A DNA stretch of 8,482 bases, taken from positions 1-8,482 of the forward strand of contig WQST01000097.1 in the NCBI GenBank assembly GCA_009787745.1. Reading direction: 5' to 3'. Positions 1-6,272 of the stretch are shown in pieces. A program made the translations under genes and the position numbers. Origin of the DNA: Lachnospiraceae bacterium (GTDB taxonomy: Bacteria > Bacillota > Clostridia > Lachnospirales > Lachnospiraceae). Every line of letters starts with the position of its first letter. Position 1 is the first letter of the stretch. The notes under the pieces were generated by a model. That model searched no databases and had not been told where the DNA came from. It worked only from the letters and a program-made list of their open reading frames with translations.

Positions 1-422
1 GCGACATTAAAAATCGGGAACGGTTGACCGAATAATTTTACGATTGGGACGTAGATAAAATCGACCACATAATTAAGGCGTAACCGGTCAATCATATTGC
101 CGATTGCCCCTGCCGATATAGCGGTCAAGAGGACGTGTAATATAACGAATTTCTTTTTCGGCGGGGTTTTGGTTAAAACGAAAGCGATCACGCATAAAAA
201 AATAATCGCGATAAAGACAAAGAAAAATTTTTGATTGGGCAACATTCCGAAGGCGGCGCCGACATTTTCTAAGTAGTTAAATTCAAAAACCCCGTCAATA
301 ATGCTGTATGCCGGTTTGTTTTTTAGGTTTATGACGGCGAGGTATTTCGTGTATTGGTCAGCGAACACCAGTATTCCTAAAAAAAATATATCAAAGAGGA
401 TAATTTTAATCTTCTGCTTCAT
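1..422 (-). CDS. lspA: Lipoprotein signal peptidase (signal peptidase II), partial: C-terminus beyond window edge
   Basis: Membrane aspartic protease that cleaves the signal peptide of prolipoproteins after the invariant Cys has been lipidated. I translated this frame from an ATG at 422; 140 complete codons and two bases fit before the window ends. Family landmarks appear in order: DQYTK (residues 22-26), NVGAAFG (53-59), GNMIDR (108-113), VVDF with the first catalytic Asp at 121, and FPIFNV at the edge. The last partial codon (GC) fits the Ala of the FNxAD motif, so the second catalytic Asp should be the next codon outside. Hydrophobic stretches near residues 7-21, 65-84 and 93-107 fit the usual four-helix layout. 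The gene starts 22 bases after the aroB stop, with GGGAG about 10 bases upstream, so it is probably cotranscribed with aroB. It is cut by the window, not broken. Confidence 0.93.
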   Translation of the reverse strand, partial: MKQKIKIILFDIFFLGILVFADQYTKYLAVINLKNKPAYSIIDGVFEFNYLENVGAAFGMLPNQKFFFVFIAIIFLCVIAFVLTKTPPKKKFVILHVLLTAISAGAIGNMIDRLRLNYVVDFIYVPIVKLFGQPFPIFNV

Positions 423-444
423 TCTAATTTGACTCCCGTGGTCT

Positions 445-1551
445 TTAATCGTTATCTTTCCAAATTATTTCATCTAAGGCTTTAAGGATATCATCATCGG
501 TCACATTGCTATCGATAAAAGCTTTGCCTGCTTTTTTTAGTAAAACGAACTTCGTGATTTGGCCATCGCTCTTTTTATCGGATTTGGTGTATTCGAGGAT
601 TTTCGCAGGGTCGGCATCGGTAATTGTAATCGGCAAATTAAACGGAACGAACATATCACGGATTTCGTAATACTCTTCCATCTTAAGACGCCCCTTTTGC
701 CATGAAATATATGACTCCGCGACAGCCCCCAAAGCGACGCATTCACCATGCAATAACTTGAAATCCATGGCTTTTTCCAGCGCATGTCCAATCGTATGCC
801 CGAAATTAAGAAGCGCCCTAATCCCTGTCTCGTGCGGGTCTTTTTCAACAATCATCTTCTTAATCATCAAACTGTTCCGAATCATTTCCATGAGAATCTT
901 TGGTTCACGTTCACAAATTTCATACATATTTTCTAAAAGCCATTCATAGAAGCTTGCATCTTTTATTAAACCATGCTTCATTACTTCGGCAAATCCATTG
1001 AAATATTGCCGGTCAGCCAAAGAAGAAAGCGTCATAATATTTACATAAACGAGTTTCGGCATATGAAAAGCGCCGACCATATTTTTATATCCGTCGAAAT
1101 CAACGCCTGTCTTACCGCCAATACTCGAATCAACCTGCGCCAGGAGCGTTGTCGGCAACTGAATAAAGGGAATGCCGCGTAAGTAAGTGGCGGCGGCAAA
1201 CCCGCACAAATCGCCGACCACCCCGCCCCCGAGAGCTACTAAGAGGTCATGACGGGATATCCGTTTTTCGATTAAGAAAGCATATAAACTGCGAACCGTG
1301 TCTAAGGTCTTATTTTCTTCTCCCGCCTTAAATATAAAATTAGTGACGGTAAAACCTAACGCCGTAAAAATACTCGCGACTTTTTCACCATAAAGGGGGA
1401 AAACATTGTCATCTGAAACAATGCAGACATTTTTGCACAAAAAACCGAGTGTTTTAACCGATTCTCCTAATTCCGCAAAAGAATCCGTTAAAACAATTTC
1501 GTAGCAAGGTTTACTTAGGTAATTAACGTTTATTTTTTCATTCATACTCAT
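445..1551 (-). CDS. aroB: 3-dehydroquinate synthase
   Basis: Second enzyme of the shikimate pathway: an NAD- and metal-dependent cytosolic enzyme converting DAHP to 3-dehydroquinate for aromatic amino acid and chorismate synthesis. The 368 residues match the usual full length. The nucleotide-binding glycine motif GGGVVGD is at 108-114, the LPTTLLAQVDSSIGGKTG block at 132-149, and AEVMKHG at 188-194. The expected metal ligands are Glu189, His252 (GHTIGH) and His268 (LLHGE); the two His are 16 residues apart, as in characterised enzymes. All key residues are present, so it should be active. The Shine-Dalgarno sequence is weak (AAAGA just before ATG); a second ATG two codons later is possible. 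It follows sepF after a 77-base gap with a possible promoter and precedes lspA by 22 bases. Its location beside division genes is unrelated to its chemistry. Confidence 0.97.
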   Translation of the reverse strand: MSMNEKINVNYLSKPCYEIVLTDSFAELGESVKTLGFLCKNVCIVSDDNVFPLYGEKVASIFTALGFTVTNFIFKAGEENKTLDTVRSLYAFLIEKRISRHDLLVALGGGVVGDLCGFAAATYLRGIPFIQLPTTLLAQVDSSIGGKTGVDFDGYKNMVGAFHMPKLVYVNIMTLSSLADRQYFNGFAEVMKHGLIKDASFYEWLLENMYEICEREPKILMEMIRNSLMIKKMIVEKDPHETGIRALLNFGHTIGHALEKAMDFKLLHGECVALGAVAESYISWQKGRLKMEEYYEIRDMFVPFNLPITITDADPAKILEYTKSDKKSDGQITKFVLLKKAGKAFIDSNVTDDDILKALDEIIWKDND

Positions 1552-1566
1552 ATTTTCTTTAGATAA

Positions 1567-1595
1567 AATTTAGCACACTAAAGGACGAAAACCAA
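1567..1595 (-). promoter_or_regulatory. Possible aroB-lspA promoter with extended -10
   Basis: Reading the minus strand, TTGGTT (1595-1590) is followed after 17 bases by TAAATT (1572-1567), preceded by TGC, which gives an extended -10 (TGnTAAATT). The -35 matches the consensus in only about half its bases. The expected start of transcription is near 1560, giving a very short leader of about 9 bases before the aroB ATG, which agrees with the weak ribosome binding site. The -35 overlaps an inverted repeat. Read-through from sepF is the alternative. Confidence 0.35.
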
Positions 1596-1605
1596 TAAAT
1601 TGGTT
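1590..1605. repeat. Perfect 16-bp inverted repeat between sepF and aroB
   Basis: The plus-strand sequence AACCAATAAATTGGTT has perfect 7-base arms around two central bases. On the transcribed strand it can fold as a 6-bp stem with a 4-base loop, extendable by a mismatch, a wobble and a CG step to about 1586-1609. There is no good U-run after it (TTCGTCC follows), so it is a poor intrinsic terminator. Because it covers the possible aroB -35 box it could be an operator, but no regulator family is recognised. Confidence 0.4.
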
Positions 1606-1628
1606 CACGCCCAAATATCCCTGCCGCC

Positions 1629-2129
1629 TTAAAACCGATTATTATTAATCGGAACATCAAAAGTTCCGTTAATGATTTCTTGGAAATCACCGGAAATATC
1701 GACACTGGCGGGGGTAATGATAAATATGTAGTGCGCAATCTTTTGCAAATTACCGCTGATGGCATAAGTCGAACCGGAAGTGAAATCAATAATTCTTTGG
1801 GCTATTTCGACATCAATACCTTCTAAATTAAGGACGACGGTTCGATTAGCCAATAAAGTATCGGTGATTTCACGGGCATCTTCAACGGAAGTCGGCTTAA
1901 TCACACATACTTCCATTCCGCCGCCGATATTCTTACGCATCATCCGCGGCTGCATTTGCGTAACCTTCGGAGCCGCTTTCTTTCGTTCTTCAGAAGCTTC
2001 CGAAATTTCTTTCGGTTCTTGTTTACGCTTTACCTCTATCGGTTCATCTTCAAAATCATCTTCATCATAGTAATTTTCATCTTCTTCACTTAATTTCATG
2101 TAAGTTAAAAACTTGTCCATTACTCCCAT
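1629..2129 (-). CDS. sepF: Cell division protein SepF
   Basis: Membrane-associated FtsZ anchor that polymerises into rings or arcs and ties the Z-ring to the membrane in Gram-positive bacteria. The 166-residue layout is typical: a short amphipathic membrane-binding helix (residues 1-13, MGVMDKFLTYMKL), a highly acidic then basic flexible linker (about 14-66), and the SepF core (about 73-150). The core contains VCVIKPTSVEDAREI, DFTSGSTYAISG (115-126) and the IFIITP strand (135-140). The chosen ATG at 2129 has AAAGGA 8 bases upstream; an ATG three codons later would remove part of the membrane helix. It follows yggS by 63 bases, the usual ylmE-ylmF order. A TATAAC box at 2162-2157 in that gap could be a -10, but no good -35 accompanies it. 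The frequent downstream neighbours ylmG, ylmH and divIVA are absent; aroB follows instead. Confidence 0.96.
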   Translation of the reverse strand: MGVMDKFLTYMKLSEEDENYYDEDDFEDEPIEVKRKQEPKEISEASEERKKAAPKVTQMQPRMMRKNIGGGMEVCVIKPTSVEDAREITDTLLANRTVVLNLEGIDVEIAQRIIDFTSGSTYAISGNLQKIAHYIFIITPASVDISGDFQEIINGTFDVPINNNRF

Positions 2130-2192
2130 TTAGTTGTTCCTTTCGCATCTTGCTAAGTTATAAAGTGGGTTTCATGCGGCATATATTACTTA

Positions 2193-2885
2193 CTAATTAA
2201 AAATACCCGTACCGATTCTTACGATATCGGCACCTTCGGAAATGGCGACTTCATAATCGCCTGTCATTCCCATCGAAAGTATTTTTAAATCCACATTAAT
2301 ATTATCAACGTTTTTGACAGCTATGTCAACAGATAATTGTTTAAGTAACTTAAAGTACCGCCGATTTTCTTCGGCATTTATGACATATGGCGCGATTGTC
2401 ATCAGACCTTTTATCTTAATCCCCTGCAAATAAGCAATTTCCTTAATCAAATTCGCTGCTTCTGCGCATGATACCCCATGTTTCGTATCTTCCGAAGCAA
2501 CATTAACCTCGATCAAAATATCCTGTATGATATTGTTTTTAGCCGCTTCTTTGCTAATCTCCCGCGCCAATTTAAGTGAATCAACACTATGGATTAAAGC
2601 AACTTTGCCGATAATATACTTTACTTTATTGCGCTGTAAATGACCGATCAGATGCCATTCAATATCCGTAGGAAGCACCTCCATTTTCGCCGTTAACTCC
2701 TGAACGCGGTTTTCGCCGAAGATGCGAATACCGTTTTCATATGCCGCCATGATATTCTCAGGCGGATTATTCTTACTGACCGCCGCTAAAGTGACCTCGC
2801 TCCGCTCCCGTCCGCTTAATACGCAAGCGGCGGTGATATTTTTCTCAATTTCCGCTAAATTTTCTTTTATTTTCATCCTATTCAT
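2193..2885 (-). CDS. yggS: YggS/YlmE family pyridoxal phosphate-binding protein (PLP homeostasis)
   Basis: Single-domain TIM-barrel protein of the PLPBP family, which binds PLP without known enzymatic activity and helps maintain B6 and amino acid balance. The 230 residues match the family length. The PLP-binding lysine is Lys38 in AAVSKNNPPE; the family usually has VSKTxP here, so the residues after Lys are slightly unusual. Other family blocks are FGENRVQE (55-62), WHLIGHLQRNKVK (77-89), the HSVDS strand, GLMTIAP, and the C-terminal phosphate-binding MGMTGDYEVAISEGADIVRIG. The ATG at 2885 overlaps the HlyD-like gene by 8 bases and has GGAG 13 bases upstream; an ATG at 2876 is the alternative, removing three residues. 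The overlap implies translational coupling. Linkage to sepF is common in Bacillota. Confidence 0.95.
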   Translation of the reverse strand: MNRMKIKENLAEIEKNITAACVLSGRERSEVTLAAVSKNNPPENIMAAYENGIRIFGENRVQELTAKMEVLPTDIEWHLIGHLQRNKVKYIIGKVALIHSVDSLKLAREISKEAAKNNIIQDILIEVNVASEDTKHGVSCAEAANLIKEIAYLQGIKIKGLMTIAPYVINAEENRRYFKLLKQLSVDIAVKNVDNINVDLKILSMGMTGDYEVAISEGADIVRIGTGIFN

Positions 2886-4272
2886 AAATCAACTCATTCT
2901 CCGCCACCGTCTTTGCATCCAAAACGATATAATCATAAACTGACAAACCGTATTGTGTGTTCGAACGAACGATCGCATACTCTTCATTTTGATAAAGAAT
3001 ATTAATCTGCTTAAAATCAGCATAACCTTTATTGACATTATAAACCCCTGTCAGAACACCGCGCTTGCTAATCGTATATTTCTCGGTTGAATCAGGCATT
3101 ATCAGGTAATCACCGATACGCAGATTCATATCATCAAGATAAAATTCCGTTTCCGTTTCATTGTATATCGCAGTATCAATAAATTCTGTCGTTTGCTCGC
3201 CTTCCTCAGTAAAAGCCTCACGCAGGACGCCGAATGAATTATTTCTCCCGCCCCTTGTAATATATGCTTTCGGAACGATGAAAAACTCCTTATCAACGAT
3301 TGATGAGTTCGGGATTTTTAACCCCCGCTCTTCTTCCGTAATTAGTTCAATATCAATAAAACGGTCCTGACAAAAGGTAATCATCGAATTAGTGAACGCC
3401 AGTTCAACAAAAGTATCACCGTCGGCATTAGTAAAAGGCGTCACTTTCCCCCACGACATATATTGATTTTTGAGGAATTTGACCCTGATATACTCTTTGG
3501 CGGCCAATTCGGCGGCTTTCGCGGAATCTGTCCTAATCACAATCGACCAATTTTCATCAGTACTGATCTTAAAGACAGGATCGCCCTCGCCGATTAAATT
3601 ATTATTTATTAATTGCGTCTTTTCATAGTTTTGGAAATTAAAGTATTCGCTTTTCATATCTTCAAGTTTTAAATCTTCAAAACCGTCAATCGAATAGATA
3701 ACAATACCCGACCTGGGAGAATGGCCGGGGAAAATCATTTGTGTTCCTGAACTGTTAAGTTGCTCGATTCCCGTCAGCACGTTATGATTGGCAAGCTTTA
3801 AGACCGTACCTTGAACATTGTATTTAAAATCATAAACACTTTCAAAAGACGTCTCATTGAAATCATGAACAAACCCGAGAATTTCGGTCTTTAGTTCCTG
3901 TAAGTCCGAAGCGGATAAAGTTGTTTCCTCGGTGTTTATCTTGCTAATGTAGTGAGACAACTCGCCCATCTGATCGACGACATAAATAGGATTCCTGACC
4001 CCTGAGCGCGTTCCTTCCCTTGCCAGATAGGTGATATAGCCCGCCTGGTTAGCATAAATAATCTCTTCATCACGAAGGGCAATGCCCCGGTATATATTGC
4101 TTGATGATAATGAGCCGATTTTTACCTCATAAGGAACGATGTTTTTTTGGGTAAAAAAAGTATAAATGGCGATAACTATGTATGCAAAAATAATAGCAAA
4201 CGCAATTAAACTAATATTTAAATTAATTGAGCGGTGAGGCATATTTACTATTTTTGACTTTTTTTTCGCCAT
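2878..4272 (-). CDS. HlyD-like single-pass membrane protein (membrane-fusion/adaptor fold), function unknown
   Basis: A 464-residue protein with a basic N-terminus (MAKKKSK), one transmembrane segment at about 18-40, and a large remainder predicted to lie outside the cell. Residues 60-100 (YRGIALRDEE, then GYITYLAREGTR and YVVD) look like a lipoyl/biotinyl half-motif of the HlyD membrane-fusion family. A second glycine-rich half (SGIVIYSIDGFE, 188-199, then GEGDPVFKIS, 228-237) fits a barrel-sandwich hybrid. From knowledge of Clostridia, similar genes beside yggS and sepF are annotated only as HlyD family or putative membrane fusion protein. No ABC transporter or outer-membrane partner is encoded here. 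The ATG at 4272 has GGAG 7 bases upstream. The gene starts only 18 bases after a terminator-like hairpin, so its promoter is unclear; a TATCAT box at 4357-4352 lacks a convincing -35. A role in the cell envelope or division is inferred from context only. Confidence 0.82.
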   Translation of the reverse strand: MAKKKSKIVNMPHRSINLNISLIAFAIIFAYIVIAIYTFFTQKNIVPYEVKIGSLSSSNIYRGIALRDEEIIYANQAGYITYLAREGTRSGVRNPIYVVDQMGELSHYISKINTEETTLSASDLQELKTEILGFVHDFNETSFESVYDFKYNVQGTVLKLANHNVLTGIEQLNSSGTQMIFPGHSPRSGIVIYSIDGFEDLKLEDMKSEYFNFQNYEKTQLINNNLIGEGDPVFKISTDENWSIVIRTDSAKAAELAAKEYIRVKFLKNQYMSWGKVTPFTNADGDTFVELAFTNSMITFCQDRFIDIELITEEERGLKIPNSSIVDKEFFIVPKAYITRGGRNNSFGVLREAFTEEGEQTTEFIDTAIYNETETEFYLDDMNLRIGDYLIMPDSTEKYTISKRGVLTGVYNVNKGYADFKQINILYQNEEYAIVRSNTQYGLSVYDYIVLDAKTVAENELIYE

Positions 4273-4290
4273 TCAGTTCTCCATGATTAA

Positions 4291-4318
4291 AAGCAAAACC
4301 CCGGTTTTATCCGAGGTT
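4291..4318 (-). terminator. Rho-independent terminator-like hairpin after the P-loop gene
   Basis: On the minus strand AACCTCGG (4318-4311) pairs with CCGGGGTT (4304-4297) across a 6-base loop, giving eight pairs with one G-U wobble. TTGCTTTTA follows, an interrupted U-tract. It sits 23 bases after the P-loop gene stop. The broken U-tract suggests partial termination, which would let some transcription enter the HlyD-like gene. Confidence 0.65.
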
Positions 4319-4341
4319 CTGTAATCTTATTAATCCGTTAG

Positions 4342-4761
4342 TTACAGGGAAATGATAACTTTTTCCCGTAAAGAATCAGAAATATCGGATTCGTCTAATG
4401 CACAGCTTAAAAAGAAGCTGAGATTAAAGCGTTTGCTGATTTTTTCGAGTTTATCGACGACTGTTTCGAAATCTTCTTCTTTGACACAGCCAATTGTCAA
4501 AAAGCTGTCAAAATACATCTGTTCAATGTCATGATCCTGCGAAATAATACCGTTAATAAAACCGACAAATTCCTTGCTGTCAGTAATATTATACTCCATG
4601 ACATTAATAAGTCGTATCTTATTATTCAGTTCATACATATGTTTGGTGTTCTTGTCAAGATAAACGATATTTCCGTGGACGTTTAGAATTTCTTCATTTA
4701 CTTTTGCTAAGAGATGCCTTGTTTTACCCTTCCCCTTCTTACCTAAAACTAACTGCACCAT
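4342..4761 (-). CDS. Small P-loop NTPase-like protein of unknown function
   Basis: A 139-residue soluble protein. A clear Walker A motif GKKGKGKT lies at residues 7-14, right after the first beta strand (MVQLVLG). A possible Walker B-like hydrophobic strand ending in Asp is at 81-85 (QMYFD), and LSFFLSCALDE (114-124) resembles a core strand. There is no transmembrane segment or signal peptide. The protein is far shorter than ordinary ATPases, with room for only a minimal core, so hydrolysis is uncertain. From memory, similar short proteins in Clostridia are sometimes labelled twitching motility protein PilT; nothing in this sequence supports a pilus role. The start is well set by AAGGAGG with an 8-base spacing. 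It has its own strong promoter and a terminator-like hairpin, so it can be expressed alone between two division and wall gene blocks. Confidence 0.85.
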   Translation of the reverse strand: MVQLVLGKKGKGKTRHLLAKVNEEILNVHGNIVYLDKNTKHMYELNNKIRLINVMEYNITDSKEFVGFINGIISQDHDIEQMYFDSFLTIGCVKEEDFETVVDKLEKISKRFNLSFFLSCALDESDISDSLREKVIISL

Positions 4762-4792
4762 AGGGCTGTCCTCCTTAAATAGTAATATATAA

Positions 4793-4821
4793 ATTATAAA
4801 GCAAAATTAAGTAAAAGACAA
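4793..4821 (-). promoter_or_regulatory. Sigma-A type promoter for the small P-loop gene
   Basis: On the minus strand TTGTCT (4821-4816) and TATAAT (4798-4793) are separated by exactly 17 bases in A+T-rich DNA. The -10 is a perfect consensus and the -35 matches four of six bases. Transcription would start near 4786 and give a leader of about 25 bases holding AAGGAGG (4776-4770). It lies in the 82-base gap after the carboxypeptidase stop, where I see no terminator, so upstream transcripts may also read in. Confidence 0.8.
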
Positions 4822-4843
4822 CAGTTATTTACGGACAAGCCAT

Positions 4844-5857
4844 TTACTGATTAATCTGTTGTAACAAAATCGTCGTCTGCTCATAAACGTCGTCACGTGT
4901 TTCGGCACGCATGATCACTGACAGATATATTTTCCCGCCTGTGTCCTTTGCGATTATGGCCAGACAGTGCCTGGCGGCATTGGTCGTCCCTGTCTTGCCG
5001 CCGATAACTGTGACCTGCTCGGGTATCGCACGCGTTCCCTGCAAGTACTGGTTCGTATTATTGACAGAAATTTCCCTGCTATCGCCTTCCGCGGTTATAT
5101 ATGTAGTCGTATAACTGTTCATTTGAACCATGCGGTTAAAAGCCTCATATTTTATGGCGGCATTTAAAATCAAATACATATCATAAATAGTCGTATACTG
5201 ATCGTCATGGGAAAGCCCGTGCGGATTCATAAAATTAGTGCCTGTCGCGCCGAGGGCTCTGGCTTCTCTGTTCATCAGCATAACGAACTCTTCAACGGTT
5301 CCTGCGACGCCTTCGGCAACCATGATGGCGGCATCATTAGCGGAATTAATCAGCGATAAATGAAGAACCTGCGATAAAGTCAGCCGGTCCCCCTGTTTAA
5401 TTCCGCAAACCTGAACCCCTGATTCACTGATCGTAACATTTTTACCGGCGATAATCTCCATGTCAAGCTTGCCGTATTTAAGGGCGACCAGTGCCGTCAT
5501 GACTTTGGTTAAGCTGGCGGGATATAATTTTTCATAGACATCTTTGGCATAAAGGACTTTTCGCTCATCCGTGCCGAACAAAGCCGCCCCCCCCGCATCA
5601 ATTAATTCAGGCGCAACCGCGCCGAAAATATTTCCCGGAACAACGCATAAATCCGCGGCAAAGGTACGTGCCGACGGAACCTCATCAGGAATATCAAACA
5701 TCCGAAAAGCCGCTTGTTCATTGCTTGTTTGATAAGCAAGCGGTAAGTTACTACTGTTGCAGGCATTCAAAAATAATAGCGGTACCAAAAGAAACGCTAT
5801 CAGGATTTTCTTTAAATTACCGCCGCCGGGCGGTATTAGTCTACTTGTACATTTCAC
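4844..5857 (-). CDS. D-alanyl-D-alanine carboxypeptidase (peptidase S11, PBP5/DacF-like), predicted lipoprotein
   Basis: Extracellular serine enzyme that removes the terminal D-Ala of peptidoglycan stem peptides. Numbered from the GTG at 5857, the active-site motifs are SLTK (115-118), SAN (172-174) and KTG (288-290), all intact. A hydrophobic signal sequence ends in LNAC with Cys33 as the likely lipidation site; Asn at -2 is unusual but tolerable. The protein ends soon after the catalytic domain and lacks the C-terminal PBP5 domain and amphipathic anchor, so a lipid anchor would replace it. No ATG precedes the signal peptide. Options are GTG at 5857 (GGAG 4 bases and GAGGAG 12 bases upstream) or TTG at 5881 without a ribosome site; I prefer GTG. 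The start overlaps the mgsA end by 17 bases. The family is secure; the exact start is moderate. Confidence 0.92.
   Translation of the reverse strand: MKCTSRLIPPGGGNLKKILIAFLLVPLLFLNACNSSNLPLAYQTSNEQAAFRMFDIPDEVPSARTFAADLCVVPGNIFGAVAPELIDAGGAALFGTDERKVLYAKDVYEKLYPASLTKVMTALVALKYGKLDMEIIAGKNVTISESGVQVCGIKQGDRLTLSQVLHLSLINSANDAAIMVAEGVAGTVEEFVMLMNREARALGATGTNFMNPHGLSHDDQYTTIYDMYLILNAAIKYEAFNRMVQMNSYTTTYITAEGDSREISVNNTNQYLQGTRAIPEQVTVIGGKTGTTNAARHCLAIIAKDTGGKIYLSVIMRAETRDDVYEQTTILLQQINQ
5818..5835 (-). other. Perfect G+C-rich hairpin at the start of the carboxypeptidase gene
   Basis: On the minus strand TACCGCC (5835-5829) pairs perfectly with GGCGGTA (5824-5818) around a CGGC loop. It lies five bases after the mgsA stop and inside the leader codons of the carboxypeptidase gene, where it encodes the odd IPPGGG stretch before the signal peptide. 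No U-run follows, so it is not an intrinsic terminator. It may influence coupled translation or transcript stability. Confidence 0.55.
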
Positions 5858-6236
5858 GCCACTCCATGTCTCCTCTGTCAAGTGATTTAATTAAAAGTTC
5901 CGCCGTCGCAAGATTCGTCGCTAAAGGAATATTATGCATATCGCAAAGACGGAAAACATTATTTACATCAGGTTCATGAACCTTTGGTCCCAGCGGGTCG
6001 CGTAAGAAAATGACCAAATCGATTTGATTATGTTCAATCTGTGCGCCGATTTGCTGTTCACCGCCTAAATGCCCTGCCAGATATTTTTGGATTGATAAAT
6101 TCGTCACATCCTCAACCAAACGTCCTGTCGTACCCGTTGAATATAAATCATGCTTAGATAAAATTCCGCGATAAGCGATACAAAAATTCTGCATAAGTTT
6201 TTTCTTTGAGTCATGTGCTATTAAAGCAATATTCAT
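5841..6236 (-). CDS. mgsA: Methylglyoxal synthase
   Basis: Cytosolic enzyme that converts dihydroxyacetone phosphate to methylglyoxal and phosphate, a bypass relieving phosphosugar stress and freeing phosphate. At 131 residues it is shorter than the 152-residue E. coli enzyme, mainly at both ends. Conserved parts are IALIAHD with His8 and Asp9, the phosphate-binding TGTTG loop (34-38), Asp80 in FLRDPL, and HEPD with His87 and Asp90 (E. coli His98 and Asp101). The notable change is GGEQQ: Glu60 stands where the E. coli catalytic base Asp71 (GGDQQ) is expected. The codon is GAA, read directly. The ATG at 6236 has AGAGGA close upstream. It lies 36 bases after rodA and overlaps the carboxypeptidase gene, so it belongs to the min operon by position, without an obvious metabolic link. 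Confidence 0.95.
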   Translation of the reverse strand: MNIALIAHDSKKKLMQNFCIAYRGILSKHDLYSTGTTGRLVEDVTNLSIQKYLAGHLGGEQQIGAQIEHNQIDLVIFLRDPLGPKVHEPDVNNVFRLCDMHNIPLATNLATAELLIKSLDRGDMEWREMYK

Positions 6237-6272
6237 ATATTTCCTCTTTTTCTACCAAACCATGAGCGACAG

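Noticed and set aside
1..422. lspA as a pseudogene because the second catalytic Asp is missing
   Set aside because: The frame is open to the window edge and stops exactly one codon before the expected Asp, so it is only cut by the window.
758..1182. Open frames on the plus strand opposite aroB
   Set aside because: They lie antisense to a complete, motif-rich aroB, have no family motifs or good ribosome sites, and are short.
1586..1609. sepF terminator at the palindrome
   Set aside because: The stem is A+T-rich with a mismatch when extended, and no proper U-run follows.
1559..1789. Minus-strand frame running from sepF into the gap before aroB
   Set aside because: It overlaps the conserved SepF core in another frame and has no motif of its own.
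4762..4843. Terminator for the carboxypeptidase operon in the 82-base gap
   Set aside because: No stem longer than about four pairs with a U-tract is visible; the gap is accounted for by the P-loop gene promoter and leader.
5858..5881. TTG at 5881 as the carboxypeptidase start
   Set aside because: There is no Shine-Dalgarno sequence before it and it deepens the overlap with mgsA; GTG at 5857 has GGAG and GAGGAG upstream.
5668..5979. Plus-strand open frame of about 100 codons across the mgsA/carboxypeptidase junction
   Set aside because: It is antisense to two well-supported genes and its translation has no recognisable domain or plausible composition.
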